Below are positions 1-11,758 of a DNA stretch of 64,000 bases, piece after piece. The stretch is from contig OU612073.1 in assembly GCA_914767715.1 (NCBI GenBank), forward strand, positions 17,794,001 to 17,858,000, given 5' to 3'. Within the stretch, counting starts at the first letter, position 1. The number at the start of each line of letters is the position of its first letter. Made by a program: the position numbers and the translations under genes. Source of the stretch: Membranipora membranacea. Taxonomy: Eukaryota; Bryozoa; Gymnolaemata; Cheilostomatida; Membraniporidae. Under the pieces are notes generated by a model. The model made no database searches, was not told where the DNA came from, and saw only the letters and a list, made by a program, of their open reading frames with translations.

Positions 1-240
1 GACCATCATATTGACAAAATGTAGTGGTTAGAGGAAAACCGCTATTACCAAAGCAGTACGAATCTTGGACCCCTTTTATTATACCATTGTTAGAAGTTCT
101 AACCCAAAAGTTGTCTCCAAGCTTTCAAACCCTTGGTGGTATACTAGAGCAGCTGTTGACAAACTAGAACCAGAATGAAATTCATTGGTTAAAATATTTC
201 CTGGATTCACATGAGGACCAGGTCCAGGATATGTTGTTGG

Positions 241-269
241 CTGACTGACTGACTGACTGACTGACTGAC
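241..269. repeat. (CTGA)n microsatellite, about 7 units
   Basis: A run of about seven CTGA units is read directly. On the minus strand it translates as a Ser-Gln-Ser-Val repeat, which explains the open frame there without needing a gene. Confidence 0.9.
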
Positions 270-610
270 CCCCTTGAACTTTTAGTGGATTCCTTTCACA
301 ATCATTATAAATAACAATATCTCCCTTGTTTTGTTTATAATTCTGACCATAACCCATATCATTAATGCACAAGTGTGCCGGCCATCAGATAAAATCTAGG
401 GCCATGTAGAGACGGTCGCTCACTAATTATTGGCCTATTCAATCTGATCGATTTAGTAAACTACTTATGTTTAATTAACATTGGAAAGTTGCAGAAAGCA
501 AACTACTACTTTAAAAACTCATGCAATGATTAGCAGCTGTTTTGTTATAATGTCTGAAGAGGAATGTTTATTGCTGGTTGACAACTAGGACAACCCCTAA
601 ATACATGAAA

Positions 611-660
611 GCTAAGTTATATACTATAGCTAAGTTATACACTATAGCTAAGTTATACAC
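611..660. repeat. 18-bp tandem repeat, about 2.8 copies
   Basis: The unit begins gctaagttata and recurs at 611, 629 and 647 with a single base change between copies. It lies in the presumed intron and has no visible function. Confidence 0.85.
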
Positions 661-921
661 TTAGGGAACCTATTGCCCTTGAGAACAGTGCCACTTGACA
701 CCTATAGTAGGGGGTATGATAATGGGTATTCTCAACTGCCTGCAGGCTAAACACAATGTCTGCACCTGAGGTAGTAAACTTTGATAGATTTATGTAGCTG
801 CATATTGCTCACAGACAGTGCATGAAACTTCAAAATCCATGACCGAAGTCAAACCACCGATGGAGTCTAATTATAACACCACACTTAAATACAATTTGAT
901 GATTTCTTTGTCTGTTGGCAG

Positions 922-3900
922 ATTGTTCAATGAGCTGGAGATTCACTGGAAACAGAATGTAATTCTCACAGCAGTTTGTGAGATAATTGCTGGCTACGCT
1001 CATCGTGATTTGGATGTGTATATAAAATACTGCAGTAACCAAGCATTCCAAGATCGTACACTCAAAAAACTTCTCAGGTACGCACACCCCCCCCCCTTCC
1101 GCAACGTTCAGCTCTTTTTGTTCATATCCCAGGTTTATCCTGCAGAACTTCACATAAAATAATTCATTTTTTAGTTAAGTACAGACCTTGAAAAAGAAAT
1201 AAGTTGTACTGGTTATATTGCCTGCTGGTGAATGGTTTGAGCGTAAATGTTGTTATCACTGAGAGAATATGTGAGCAGTTTATTGTCTCCAAGATAAGAT
1301 AATGTTATGAAACATGACACACGCATAGATAGCCTCAAATAGTCTGATTGCCTTCATAGTTAGTCCCCATCAACGCAAGGGTTACTGGGCAAATTGAAGG
1401 TTAAAAGTTGAGTTAATTAATCCTCTTTGCTTATGTAACATGAAACCTAATCTGTCTTTTATTCATCAAAATAAATAAAGGTACATCCATCACTATTTAG
1501 ATATTTCACTTCCAGCTTCTCAAAAGTAGTAGTACATTCATTAAAATTTCAACATTACACTTCCAGGTGTCAATTTAAGCAGTAACTATGGGCTGAAGAT
1601 ATTCATGAATGCTGCAGTCAGAGCCATAGCTCTATGACCCTATGACTCTATGGGTGTATGTCATAGACCTACTAATAATAATAATAATATTATTAGTAGG
1701 TCTATGGTGTATGTCCAAAGTTCTATAGCTCTGATCACAATCAATGCAAAATCTCTCAAAAGAATGAGTTTACAAAAATTACTAAAGCGAGAATAAAATT
1801 GAAAATGACAATTTATATCAAATTTGTTTGCTCTCAATTCAATTTTTTATCTTTGTAGTCAAAATCCTCGGTTCCAGGAGGCAGTTGCACAGCTTGAGAG
1901 GTCGCCTGAGTGTCACGGTCTCTCCATGTCATCGTTCCTTCTACTACCGATGCAGCGAATCACCCGGCTTCCACTGCTGCTGGACGCTATACTCAGACGT
2001 CAGGAGGTGTGGTCAGATCAATATAGGACGGCACAACTCTGCTATGAGCATGTCAAAAAGGTGAGTGTGAGGGTATCTGTGGATGGCTTGGTAATTGGTA
2101 TGAATCATGAGCTCATATTGGACGACCCAACCCTGTAAATCAGTCTCATTGCAATACACTGTTTTTGTCACCGGTGTTGTATTCGATAGTGCTTGAGCCT
2201 GTTAGCGGAGAAGTAAGTGACACCAATTTTAATGAGTTAGTGCCACTAGCTCCTGCCTAGGCACTTATGTTGCTCTTATTTGGTTTTTATTCAGCCCACC
2301 CTTGTGTTGCTAGTTGGGACAGTGTATTAGCTAACTAAGAGATCAGGACAAGATTTTGCATGCTTCAGACTTGATCCTGCTGGCGATATCTTTACTGGAA
2401 ATTGATTTTGAACTGCATGAGTTGAAATCTGTATAATTTAGTAGTCCAGTCTGTGGGTTAAGTCCACCTGAGCAGCTTAATAAACTCAGATCTGTATCAG
2501 TTTGTAATTACACCTGCCTTTACAGTGGTGTAATACGTCTCGAGTGTCACCCAAACCTGATTACTGTGAATCATTACGCCTAACAGCTAATCTAGTGTCG
2601 TAATATTTACTAGATTTAGGTCAAGATGATGGGAATTACTGCCTACCTACCCTCAATGTTGTAATGTGTTACAGGGGACCCATTGATTGAAAAACAGTCG
2701 GCCGTGTTAATTTCCAATTTAAGAAAATTTGGGAGATGTAGGAGTTATTCCCTCCTGGAGGTGGTGAAACAATGTATTGTCATGACGTCGAGTGCATAAA
2801 ATCTGGAAAAAATCTTCTTTTGGGTTTCTGATCAAAAGCTTTGAGAATTTTGTCTTTGTGTATAATGTTCAGGAGCAGAGACAGTGGGTGCCCCTGCCTG
2901 ACTCCTCTGTCTATAGAAATATGAGGTCGAGGTACCTCTTTCCTTACTAAATTCTTGAGTCAGAAATTCATGCACGTGTTACTCATCAAACAGAACACAC
3001 CCTTTTCTAGTCATCGCCTCTACTGATAGGTCTGACCAATGTTCATTGGCCTGACCATCCTTATTAAGCTTCCTTTTCTTGATGTTTGTGCAAAGTTCAA
3101 CATTAAAATGTCTAGTTTATAGAAGTGATGATTGTGCAAATATTTGATACATAGTTCAGAAATGACAAACAGTAACTTTTGCATGACATGAAACTTAAAA
3201 ATTTTGGTTTAAGATAACATTTGAATATCTAAGGAAGTAATATGAGACAAAGGACTAGATCACATGGTTTAGTTTCTCTTTGAAGTTTGTAAGACAATCC
3301 AGCCAACTGGATCTACAGTTTTCAATCTCCCAAATATTTTCACTGGTCACTACACCAATTCTGCATCACTTTGTCAGAGCTTGGTTCATTTATGACAATG
3401 TTGCAAACTTAAATTAATTTGTTGCTTTCAATGATAGCTTATATAATCAAACAAAAAACGGTTGCTCTAAACCTATCAAAAAGAATTTTATTGTAATGAA
3501 ACATTACTTTGACCTGTGGTTATTTTGTTATTTTTAGGTCGTGTCTCGATGTAATGAAGGAGCTCGCAAAATGGAACAGACAGAGCAAGTTCTAAGTATA
3601 GAGAATAAACTACAGTTCTCAAAACTCAAGGTATGATTGGCGGGACGGAAGTGTAGACTTCTCATCTCAGTTAACAATTCTTTTTGTAAAGCAAACAGCT
3701 GTTGTCTCCTCATTTATGTTGAGAGCACAACTTCAAACTGTCTTAATGATTTAAATGGTGGATATGCCAGCAGAGTCCTGATGCCAGAGATAGATCAGTA
3801 GTGTTGTTTTGATTTAAGGTTGATTTATAAGCCTTAGTGTAGATTCTTTTTGTGAGCAACACTGCAATGAATATGAATTTGATATGGTTCATTTAGCCAA

Positions 3901-6650
3901 AAGATGATACAGAACTGGTAAAGTCCAATAAACTTCCTGGAATGCAATATTTGCATATACACTGGTGTAGATAATCTCAAAACTACTAGATAAATGGCTT
4001 CTCCCTGTATGTGACAATATCCGAGTGACCATGTATCTAGTGTTTAGGATGAACTCAACATAATATGCAATTCAGTTAACACGATATGTATTATTAACCT
4101 TATTGATGGTCATTGTTGCAATCACTGGAGGACGCTGGAAGGTTTTGATGGAGAGTCACAATGGTGTAGGTGCATATAATGTACACATTCTGACTATAAG
4201 ATATCGCAATAAGTATGTGTGTCTCTGATCGATACTAGATGCTTTCCCACCTCTGAATCTTTGTGAAGAAATCTGGGCTACATGGTTTAACTCATGCTCT
4301 ATCGATCAGAATACACATGATCAGTGTATCACATGTTCAGTGTGTGTTGTACATACATGGTCCTTGATTGTTCAGGTTAGGGTTTGTTACACTGTATTAA
4401 TGGTGGCACAGGAGACATCATACTAAGATTGTAGGTGAAGGGAATGTAGAACGTTTTGCTATATCATGTTTTTCTAACACATATTAATGATATGTTTCAG
4501 AAAATCCCACTGGGAGCATCTCGGCAGCTGATAAAGAAAGGGGAACTATTGCATATTTCCATGGATGGGGGCAGATCAGCTTCTAATCTTCTCGCTCTAA
4601 AACCCAAAAATCTGTCACTGATGCTCTTCAATGACCTTCTTCTTATTACAAAAAAGAAAGGGTAAGTTACATTAATTAGTCATAGGCCTATGGACTATGG
4701 TATGTGAATCACTTCAGGTCAGTAATTAGAACACGGATATTGATGGTAATAATAGGTATTAACGGTAAGTATAGTAATCCCACACTGATATTAATGTGAG
4801 ATTTTCTCTGTAGATCAGGTATACTTTTCCTCTACTGTCATGTGCTATTTTATATATTGAATCTAGATTTGGGATTCTTGAAATGGTCTAGTGTGAGGCT
4901 TAGAAGATTTGGGAGTGGTATTTGTCATAAAGTCACCCCTTCATCATCATGCCCCTACTATTCCATAAAACTCGTACATTTTTGTGATTTTCCCCTATTG
5001 ACCTTACTTTCGTGTTAATTTATCATCTTACACTATTCTTATTTTAGAGAGAATTATGCAGTAATAGACTATGCTTCTCGAGTAAATGTAGAGATTGAGG
5101 AGTGGAGGATTGAGACGCTCAAGGACCCCCGACTTAGTATGATGGCTAATAAGAGCCAGGCTAAGTTTATATTTATGCTGATATTGCTTGAGAATCACCA
5201 GAAGAAGCATGCAGAGTTCCTCCTGGCCTGTCACACTGAGTAAGTACTTTATATAGCGGGTATCCCACAATGCAATTTTCCTTGGGAATTCCTTTAGTAT
5301 TTAGAAAGAGAGAATTTCCTGAGAAAGTATAGTGAAATATTTTGCCGGTCATCTTAACCTAAAAAAACAAACCACCAACTATTTATGCTGAGAATTGATG
5401 TAACTTTCATCTAGATGCTTTGCGGAGAATGATGGCTGCCACCTTCGGTGACAGTTGAATAGCTGGCATTCTAGCTTCAAAATAAGTTTAACCCTACTGT
5501 ATTGTTATATTTTGTATGTTACAATGTTTTGTTCACTATAGCTGGTATTTTCCCAAGCATAAATCTAAAAGTATCTCAAAGTTTTTCTTGACCCAAATGC
5601 TGTTGTGTTATAGGACTGAGAGAACTCGATGGATTGAGGCCTTCACACCTCAGGGTCAGGGAGACTCAGAAGATAAAATATATGAGTCATGGGGTAAGAT
5701 ACAGTAATGTTCCACGCTGTCATAAGATAGATCTTGTCGATTATTCTAAGCTACGTACATATTGCGTTATTTTGATTTCACCAAAAATCTGATTCTTCCA
5801 GCTGTAGTATGAATAACATTAGACCAATTTGCTAATTGGCCTCCATCATTAAGCCTGTCCATTAGTTGCTCAATAGTCAGTCAACAATGTGAATCCCTTT
5901 TCCGAATCCTTAAAGTGTGCCAAAAAATAATACCTTGTCTCTGAGGATGATATGTTTATGTTAAGTTTTCTTTTGCAGACTGTCCACAGGTACAAGCTAC
6001 ACACGAGTACACAGCCCAGCAGCCTGATGAGCTCAACCTGGCAGCAGGAGAGAAAATTAATGTGCTCAGAAAAACCGCTGATGGTAAGTAGCCTCTAATG
6101 TGACACACAACTTATAATTTTCTTGCTATTTTCAATCCAGCAGAGAAAGATCAGCAACAAAGATTTGAGGTTCATTGTACCAGGTTAAAATAGCAATAGT
6201 GTGTCACGTGTCGAATAATACTTGTAGGAAAAATGTTTCAATAACAAGATAACGCTGATTTATTGAGTACCTGTGGCTCTGGATCAGAATGGAAACCAAG
6301 GATATGAGTCTGCCTCTTGTATTCATATGATTTCACAAAAGTGTGAGAGGCTTACAAATTGTAGGGCGGATAACTAACTTATTCTGTTTCAACCAGCTAT
6401 AACCACCCAATGATTCAACATTAACTATTTTCTCATCATAAAGGTTCGTTGGAGACCCTCCCCTCATCATCTTATCAGCGTTATTGTCTTATATTACGCA
6501 GGTTGGTACGAAGGTGAGAAGGTTAGTGATGGACAGTCAGGCTGGTTACCTGCTAGTTACACTCACGAGCTACAGAATGAGCACGTCAGAGCCAGAAATC
6601 TCAAGAATAGATACAAATTAATACAGGCTGCTGCAAAAATGATGAAATAG
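922..6650 (+). CDS. Ephexin-like Rho guanine nucleotide exchange factor, 3' part (DH-PH-SH3)
   Basis: This gene encodes a Rho-family GTPase activator that would act at the membrane or cytoskeleton. Eight exons fit with matching phases: 922-1077, 1859-2060, 3538-3630, 4501-4661, 5048-5239, 5614-5693, 5979-6083 and 6502-6650 (stop), about 378 residues. The first two and a half exons carry the C-terminal half of a DH domain, including the conserved [17 protein letters not shown] helix. A PH domain follows ([14 protein letters not shown], then ERTRWIEAF). The last two exons encode an SH3 domain, from [11 protein letters not shown] and QQPDEL to GWYEGEK and GWLPASY. This order and the DCPQVQ...QQPDEL signature match the ephexin subfamily (NGEF, ARHGEF5/15/16/19/26). 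The N-terminal region and the start of the DH domain lie before the window. I cannot say which vertebrate paralogue is closest. Confidence 0.9.
1662..1706. repeat. Perfect 19-bp inverted repeat, 7-bp loop
   Basis: The arms catagacctactaataata (1662-1680) and its exact reverse complement (1688-1706) flank ataataa. The hairpin is in the first visible RhoGEF intron. A related hairpin occurs at 13527-13567, so this may be a small MITE-like family. Confidence 0.85.
2690..3010 (-). mobile_element. Relic non-LTR reverse transcriptase fragment
   Basis: Read on the minus strand, about 2820-2940 encodes [18 protein letters not shown]. This matches reverse transcriptase motif B of LINE elements (consensus GxRQGxPLSPLLF). 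Flanking frames are broken by stops and the fragment is short, so it is a dead remnant in the intron between RhoGEF exons 1859-2060 and 3538-3630. The ends given are approximate. Confidence 0.55.
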
Positions 6651-7868
6651 TCTTTTATTTTGTCAACTTTTTTTTATTATACTTCAATTGACTTTTCATA
6701 GACTGTGCCTAAGTTTTTTTTCTACGCCAGGCTTGAACTGCAAGGCTGGACTCCTCATATCATTAACAATATATTTTTGCTCATAGAACCTGAAGTTTGA
6801 TGATTTGCAGTAAATTTTCCAGTAGGCCTCAGCTGAAAGCTAAGCTTTATTATGGCTACTAAAATACATGTCCATTTGACACACATTGTGTGCGTGAAAT
6901 ATTGGGCCACGGGGACATATCCTTTGTGCTGGTTACGAAATCCTCCTCCGATTGTGATAATTTATGACGCTGGCTGTGAAACTATTCTTCATTCTCACTG
7001 GATCGTATTGTATCATATAACTCACTATAAATTATACTAATGGTGCTATATTTTTACAGAGAGAAAAAGCAGCTATAATTTGTTATCAGAAAGCACTAGA
7101 TAGTTCTTTTCTATTTAACCATTTGAACGCTAGAAAGTTGGAACTCTGCGTTGTGACCTATGTATTTTCTCGTCAAACTATTTCTGTATTGTTTTATATA
7201 TAGTTCATATTATTTATAATGACATGTTTTGTATCTTTGTGCAATGCGTACATAAATGCGTTCGGTCTTTAAAGTATACACATTCAATAGTATGATGTAT
7301 TTTAAAAACTGTTTTATGCCCTGATGTTTTAGAAGCATGAGAACCCAAAATATAATGTAAATAGTATGAAACAAAAAGTCTCTTCTCATATGAATTTTTC
7401 CAAAAATTTAAATGCTTTTGGTCAATAACCATTGTCCCGCCTTTACAACATCGTATTCTTTTCCGTTCCATGGAAGTAATAGCAATAATTAGTGGAAGCT
7501 CCTTTCTAAGACATAGACAAGGCATAGGCAAGACCTAGACTTGATCTATTTGCTCTTTTACATTCTTCTTATTATTATGAATGAGGTTAAGCTTCATCAT
7601 ACCCATCATAGCTTGCAATAACTGGGGATTTCACACTTGTGCATATAATGAATGCGGTTGTGTGCTCTCTCTAATTGGGAAGATAACTTCTCTACATTGT
7701 TGTGGGATTTCCAGATAAATGTAGGTCAATTAGCCGGAAGTATGTCATAACCAGGGAAAATTTAATTTAGTTATGCAACTTTGGCATCTCTGTAAGAGAG
7801 AAACTCTCCCTTTTGTGAAGAATTATTTTAGAGAAAGTGCTATAAAAGAGTGTCAACAACTTGTCAGA
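6651..7868. other. Intergenic: RhoGEF 3' region and 5' region of the next gene
   Basis: No coding sequence is supported. I see no canonical AATAAA close to the RhoGEF stop. An in-frame ATG at 7773 would extend the next gene by 32 residues, but that extension has no recognisable feature. Confidence 0.5.
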
Positions 7869-10714
7869 ATGGCCCCAGGAGCAACAAAGGCAACTAAGAA
7901 GAGAAAATCAAACACAGAAGAAGATATTGTGAAGCCTAAAGCAGCCAAACCTGAGGAAAAGAAAAGTCGTGCCAAATCTTCAGATCTGCTGAAGAAGACT
8001 AAGGACTCATCATCTTCCTCTGCTGACTTGAAGAAAAAAAGTGATAAGAAAGACACCATCCCTGAAGTGACTAAATCAAAGAAGAAGACTCTCAATGTAC
8101 CAACACCAGATAAAGCTTTACTTTCACCTGTAAAAGCTTCTCAGGTTGGTTACCTTTCCTTATAGTAGGACTTCATTGGACAGTATCATTGGTTGTGTCT
8201 TATTAGAATATTAGTCCAGCTTCATAATCCACAGTATTAGTTAGGGTCACAGTGCAGTAGTCACCCTAGTAAGTGGTTATGGCAACCAACTGTGACTACT
8301 TGGGCTATTCATTTACTAATTGATTCAGCAATTAAATTGATGTGTCATATATACTGTCGCTTGACTACAGTAGTTACATAACTAGTAGTTTAAAATACAG
8401 ACAGGCCAAGCGCAGTTGAAGTTCATATATATCAAAAGCGATTGCGGTTTAAGTTTGTCCCTAGGGCCTGTCAGGTGGGGGGCAAGAGTCTGGGCGCTCA
8501 GACTACTTTTTTTGTTCAATTGGCATTGATATACGTAAAAACTATGAACACAGGCTCTTTCATAAATGATAAATCGTATGTGTTCGTGTCCGCGTAAGTA
8601 ACATTCCAACACCAAGCATCTGTAACTATGTGAGGTGTTTCCGAACACTATGAAGTCGTTAGCAATCCTTTTCTATTGTGAGGGTGATTTGGCATAAGTC
8701 AGAAAAACTTAAACTGTGATGGGTGTCAAAATGATAGCGCTTGGCACTGAAATAAAGTACAGATAAATAAGTGATGAGTTACATCATACATATATCAGCA
8801 AATCTTCAGTGCTACTCTGTTAAACGTATTGGACATAACAACTGAGGTGCCATCTTACATGTACATTTATAGCCTTCACCTGAAAGAAAAGAAAATGGAG
8901 ACCTCATATTTAAGGATCATCCTGAGTTTATACCAAACATGACTCCAAAGGAAGTTCTACAGGCTGGTAGCTTTGGAGGGACATATTTTAGAGACATTTA
9001 CTCCTCAGTGCTTGGTAAGTGTTAACTTTACTATTTGCTCAAAGTGAGGGTTGAGCATTTGCTCATTTTAACTAAGTAGTGTGTAGGTGCCAACACACAA
9101 TGAGTCATTCTATGCTTAGAAGCTCGTACTTCCCATCGTAGTTATGACTATATATTAATATAGTATATGCTTTAGTATAATATCACTATGGTTATGTCCC
9201 ATTCTGTGGTATATACAACTATCCTGTCAGTATCTGCTTCTGATTTACAGCATCTTCTAATTCAGACTGGTAAGCACTTGACATGATGTCATCATTACTC
9301 CCGGCAATCATTAATGCCTTATTTTATAATATTAGTTTATTATGCCTACTATATTATAGGTAAGGACTGCAAAGATGCTTGGAAAGATCTTCCTCAGGAC
9401 TGGTTAGAGGGATTAGATATAAAAGCTCAGGTAAGTCTCAGACTCGGTAACGACTACAAGGATAAAAATTCATCAGAGCATCCTGTTGTCGGATTCTAAT
9501 GGTCTGAGTTTGGACTGAGGGGAAAGTATTTAGTCACATGGCAGTTGCCTTTTCCTAATCAGGGATAAAAATCCTTTCTCTTTTTTATTATCAAGTCACA
9601 AGTTTGACTGACGATGCTTTGCTTAATCATCGAATGTGAAGGTCTTTTCTTCCATCAGTTCGCACCTGACTCCTCTATAACGATTTGTTGTACTTTGACA
9701 GGTAGCTAGTCAGACATACAGAGAATCTGTAAATAAGTACAAAGCTAAATGTGGAGGATCTCTTCAGATGTGGGAGGAGAGCGGATGGATCAAGAAACAA
9801 GATCCATACGGCTGGTTCCAATGGTACTGCAGGTATGTGATTTGTTATTATCTGTTATCAGTATCTCAGTACTACTTATATACTGATAAACAATTATCAC
9901 ATCATTTGCTCTCTTCTCATAATAAGTTTCGAGTTGTCTTGTTCAAACCAAAATGACTCAGTTCTTTACCTTGTTACTGTCCAAATATATAGTGAAGGTG
10001 AACTTATAGATTTAACCTACTTAGGCAATGTGTAGAGTGATCTTCTCCTTGAAATAATAACTGCGAAATGAACTGACGATTTGGATAATAATGAACTACA
10101 ATTTTTGCATAAGTCAACCACAACTTGTTGATGAATTATTGATACCCCATTTTGTAGATTTTATGAGGGTAGGAGAACCAAGGATGATGAGCGACAGATA
10201 AGTAGATGGGCTAAATGCTGTGGTACTAAAGGTCGCTGGAGAAGCAATCTCGTAACTAAAATATACAAAGCTAATGCCAGGTTAGTCTTGTAAAGCAGAT
10301 TCAGACAGAGTATTTTATCACTCAGCAGTCTGATTTATAATGTCTAACCCAACCTCACGAAGCAGATTACTAGATTACCTGTCCTGCGCTGGAGGGTGAA
10401 GGCTGTTGGAAAGAAATAATGCTCAACACGCTCATATGGATATTAACGATAATAATTAAGATTAAAGATCCATTATAATTCCTGTCAGAATAAATTAAAA
10501 AAATTAATAGCATGGCCCGGTTGTAGTCGTTACAACATGATATGATGAGAAAAATACCTGATGACATTTCAATTTGCTTTGTTTTAGAATTGATGACCGA
10601 TCGATATCTCCAGTCGTAAGACAGGTCTTACTACATTGGGCTTACACTCTCTCACAGTCTCATTATGATATCGGGGCTAAGGCTGCAGCTAAACGATTAC
10701 ACAGCAAAAAATAA
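7869..10714 (+). CDS. Lysine-rich protein with a conserved uncharacterised Trp/Tyr-rich C-terminal domain
   Basis: Six exons join in phase: 7869-8144, 8873-9014, 9360-9430, 9702-9832, 10158-10280 and 10588-10714 (stop TAA), giving 289 residues. I chose the ATG at 7869 because its context (A at -3, G at +4) is strong and it opens a basic stretch (KKRKSN); the in-frame ATG at 7773 would give 321 residues. Residues 1-95 are Lys/Ser-rich and look disordered and nuclear. Residues about 105-289 form a compact domain with MTPKEVLQAGSFGGTYFR, WEESGWIKKQDPYGWFQWYC, FYEGRRTKDDERQI and SPVVRQVLLHWAY. I recall the same pattern in hypothetical proteins of fungi and plants. No catalytic function is assigned and I do not invent one. 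Confidence 0.82.
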
Positions 10715-11758
10715 CTAAGAATATCATTAAATCTGGCAATCTACATGTAAAATCAATCCTACATTTATACATGTGAAACAAATTTAGTAATATACTTATG
10801 AGTTCAGATAGTTTGTATTTCACCAATTCTGCGATATTTGATGTTTGTCCGTACTAACTCATCAAGGTGAACACTATACCTCATTTTCTAATAGATTTTA
10901 ACTGGTTAAACTTTTATTTGGATACTATTTACTGAACTCATAATGCTCTCAATTTTTAGTAATACTTTTCCCAGTGTATTCATTCGTCTATTATTACTCC
11001 TGCTAAAATACTGTATATCCAAGCTTTCATCATCCTTCTGTACATAGTGTAAATCTTGTCCTTAACTAGAAATATAAAAAAATATTGTGATACCAAAACC
11101 CTATGATTACATTCATATTGTCAATTTGGTTGAATATCGGTTGACATCTCAATACGAAGACTGGGAAATAACAGATCCCAGTAGTCACTAAGATTGGGCT
11201 GTGCACCAACCGAGGACCTCCAACACACACACGTCCGGAGGCAGGCAGTCTTACCAAATGAGCTACCTCCTCTCGTACTCTTTAATTCAATAAATATTTG
11301 ATTCAAGTAAATGCGAAATGAGTTATTTCCCTGGTGTAAGATGATGATGTCTCTCAAAAATATCTAAATGCGTATTTATTGAGATTTCTCATTTTTATTT
11401 TCAATAATGGGTATGCATCAGTAAGTGCATTGAGCTAACTTGCTGCCGATGACACAATGCTACTGTTAATATTGATATAATGGACAAGCCTAGAGTAAGC
11501 AGGTCTTACTCTTCTATACAGAAGGGCAAGGTTGGTGCTGAGGTCGTAAACAGTATCTGGTGAGCTAAATCAAATTCACATCTTTGCTTAGGGTTGTCTC
11601 CTCCCAGTTATAGGGCATACAACTCCTTACTTCAACTTCCATTTAGCCTATTCAGTTTCAGCTGTATATTAACTTGAATAATTTGAATTACACAGGATAG
11701 TCAGGCATAAGATTGAGAAACATTAAATTTCTTTTAATAAAAAGTAGTGAACGATTAC
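10715..11758. other. Intergenic region with a SINE remnant
   Basis: No exon is supported between the stop of the preceding gene and the first zinc-finger gene exon. A canonical AATAAA at 11289-11294 lies just past a tRNA-like SINE. It is about 575 bases after the stop, so its use as a polyadenylation signal is uncertain. A first, possibly noncoding, exon of the next gene could be hidden here. Confidence 0.45.
11205..11277 (-). mobile_element. tRNA-derived SINE head (degenerate)
   Basis: On the minus strand this reads ggaggtagctcatttggtaa, which matches the tRNA box A pattern TAGCTCAnTTGGTnA. About 45 bases later ggaggtcctcggttgg resembles a decayed box B. The acceptor and anticodon arms do not fold into a proper tRNA, so this is the head of a tRNA-derived SINE and not a tRNA gene. 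The tail cannot be delimited; it may extend towards 11150. Confidence 0.5.

Larger units (their letters stand above)
1..921. other. Probable intron 5' of the first visible RhoGEF exon
   Basis: No convincing coding exon is visible. The first exon of the RhoGEF in this window begins in the middle of a DH domain, so earlier exons lie outside and this stretch is probably intron. It holds a tetranucleotide repeat and an 18-bp tandem repeat, listed separately. The open frame on the minus strand at 79-372 is partly made by the tetranucleotide repeat and shows no recognisable domain. Confidence 0.5.

Noticed and set aside
79-372. 97-residue open frame on the minus strand
   Set aside because: Part of it is translated microsatellite, there is no recognisable domain, and it lies in a probable RhoGEF intron.
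7773-7868. Upstream ATG of the lysine-rich gene
   Set aside because: The 32-residue extension is unlike the basic start that follows, and the ATG at 7869 has the better context. It remains possible.
11205-11277. A functional tRNA gene
   Set aside because: Only box A is well kept; box B is decayed and the arms do not pair.
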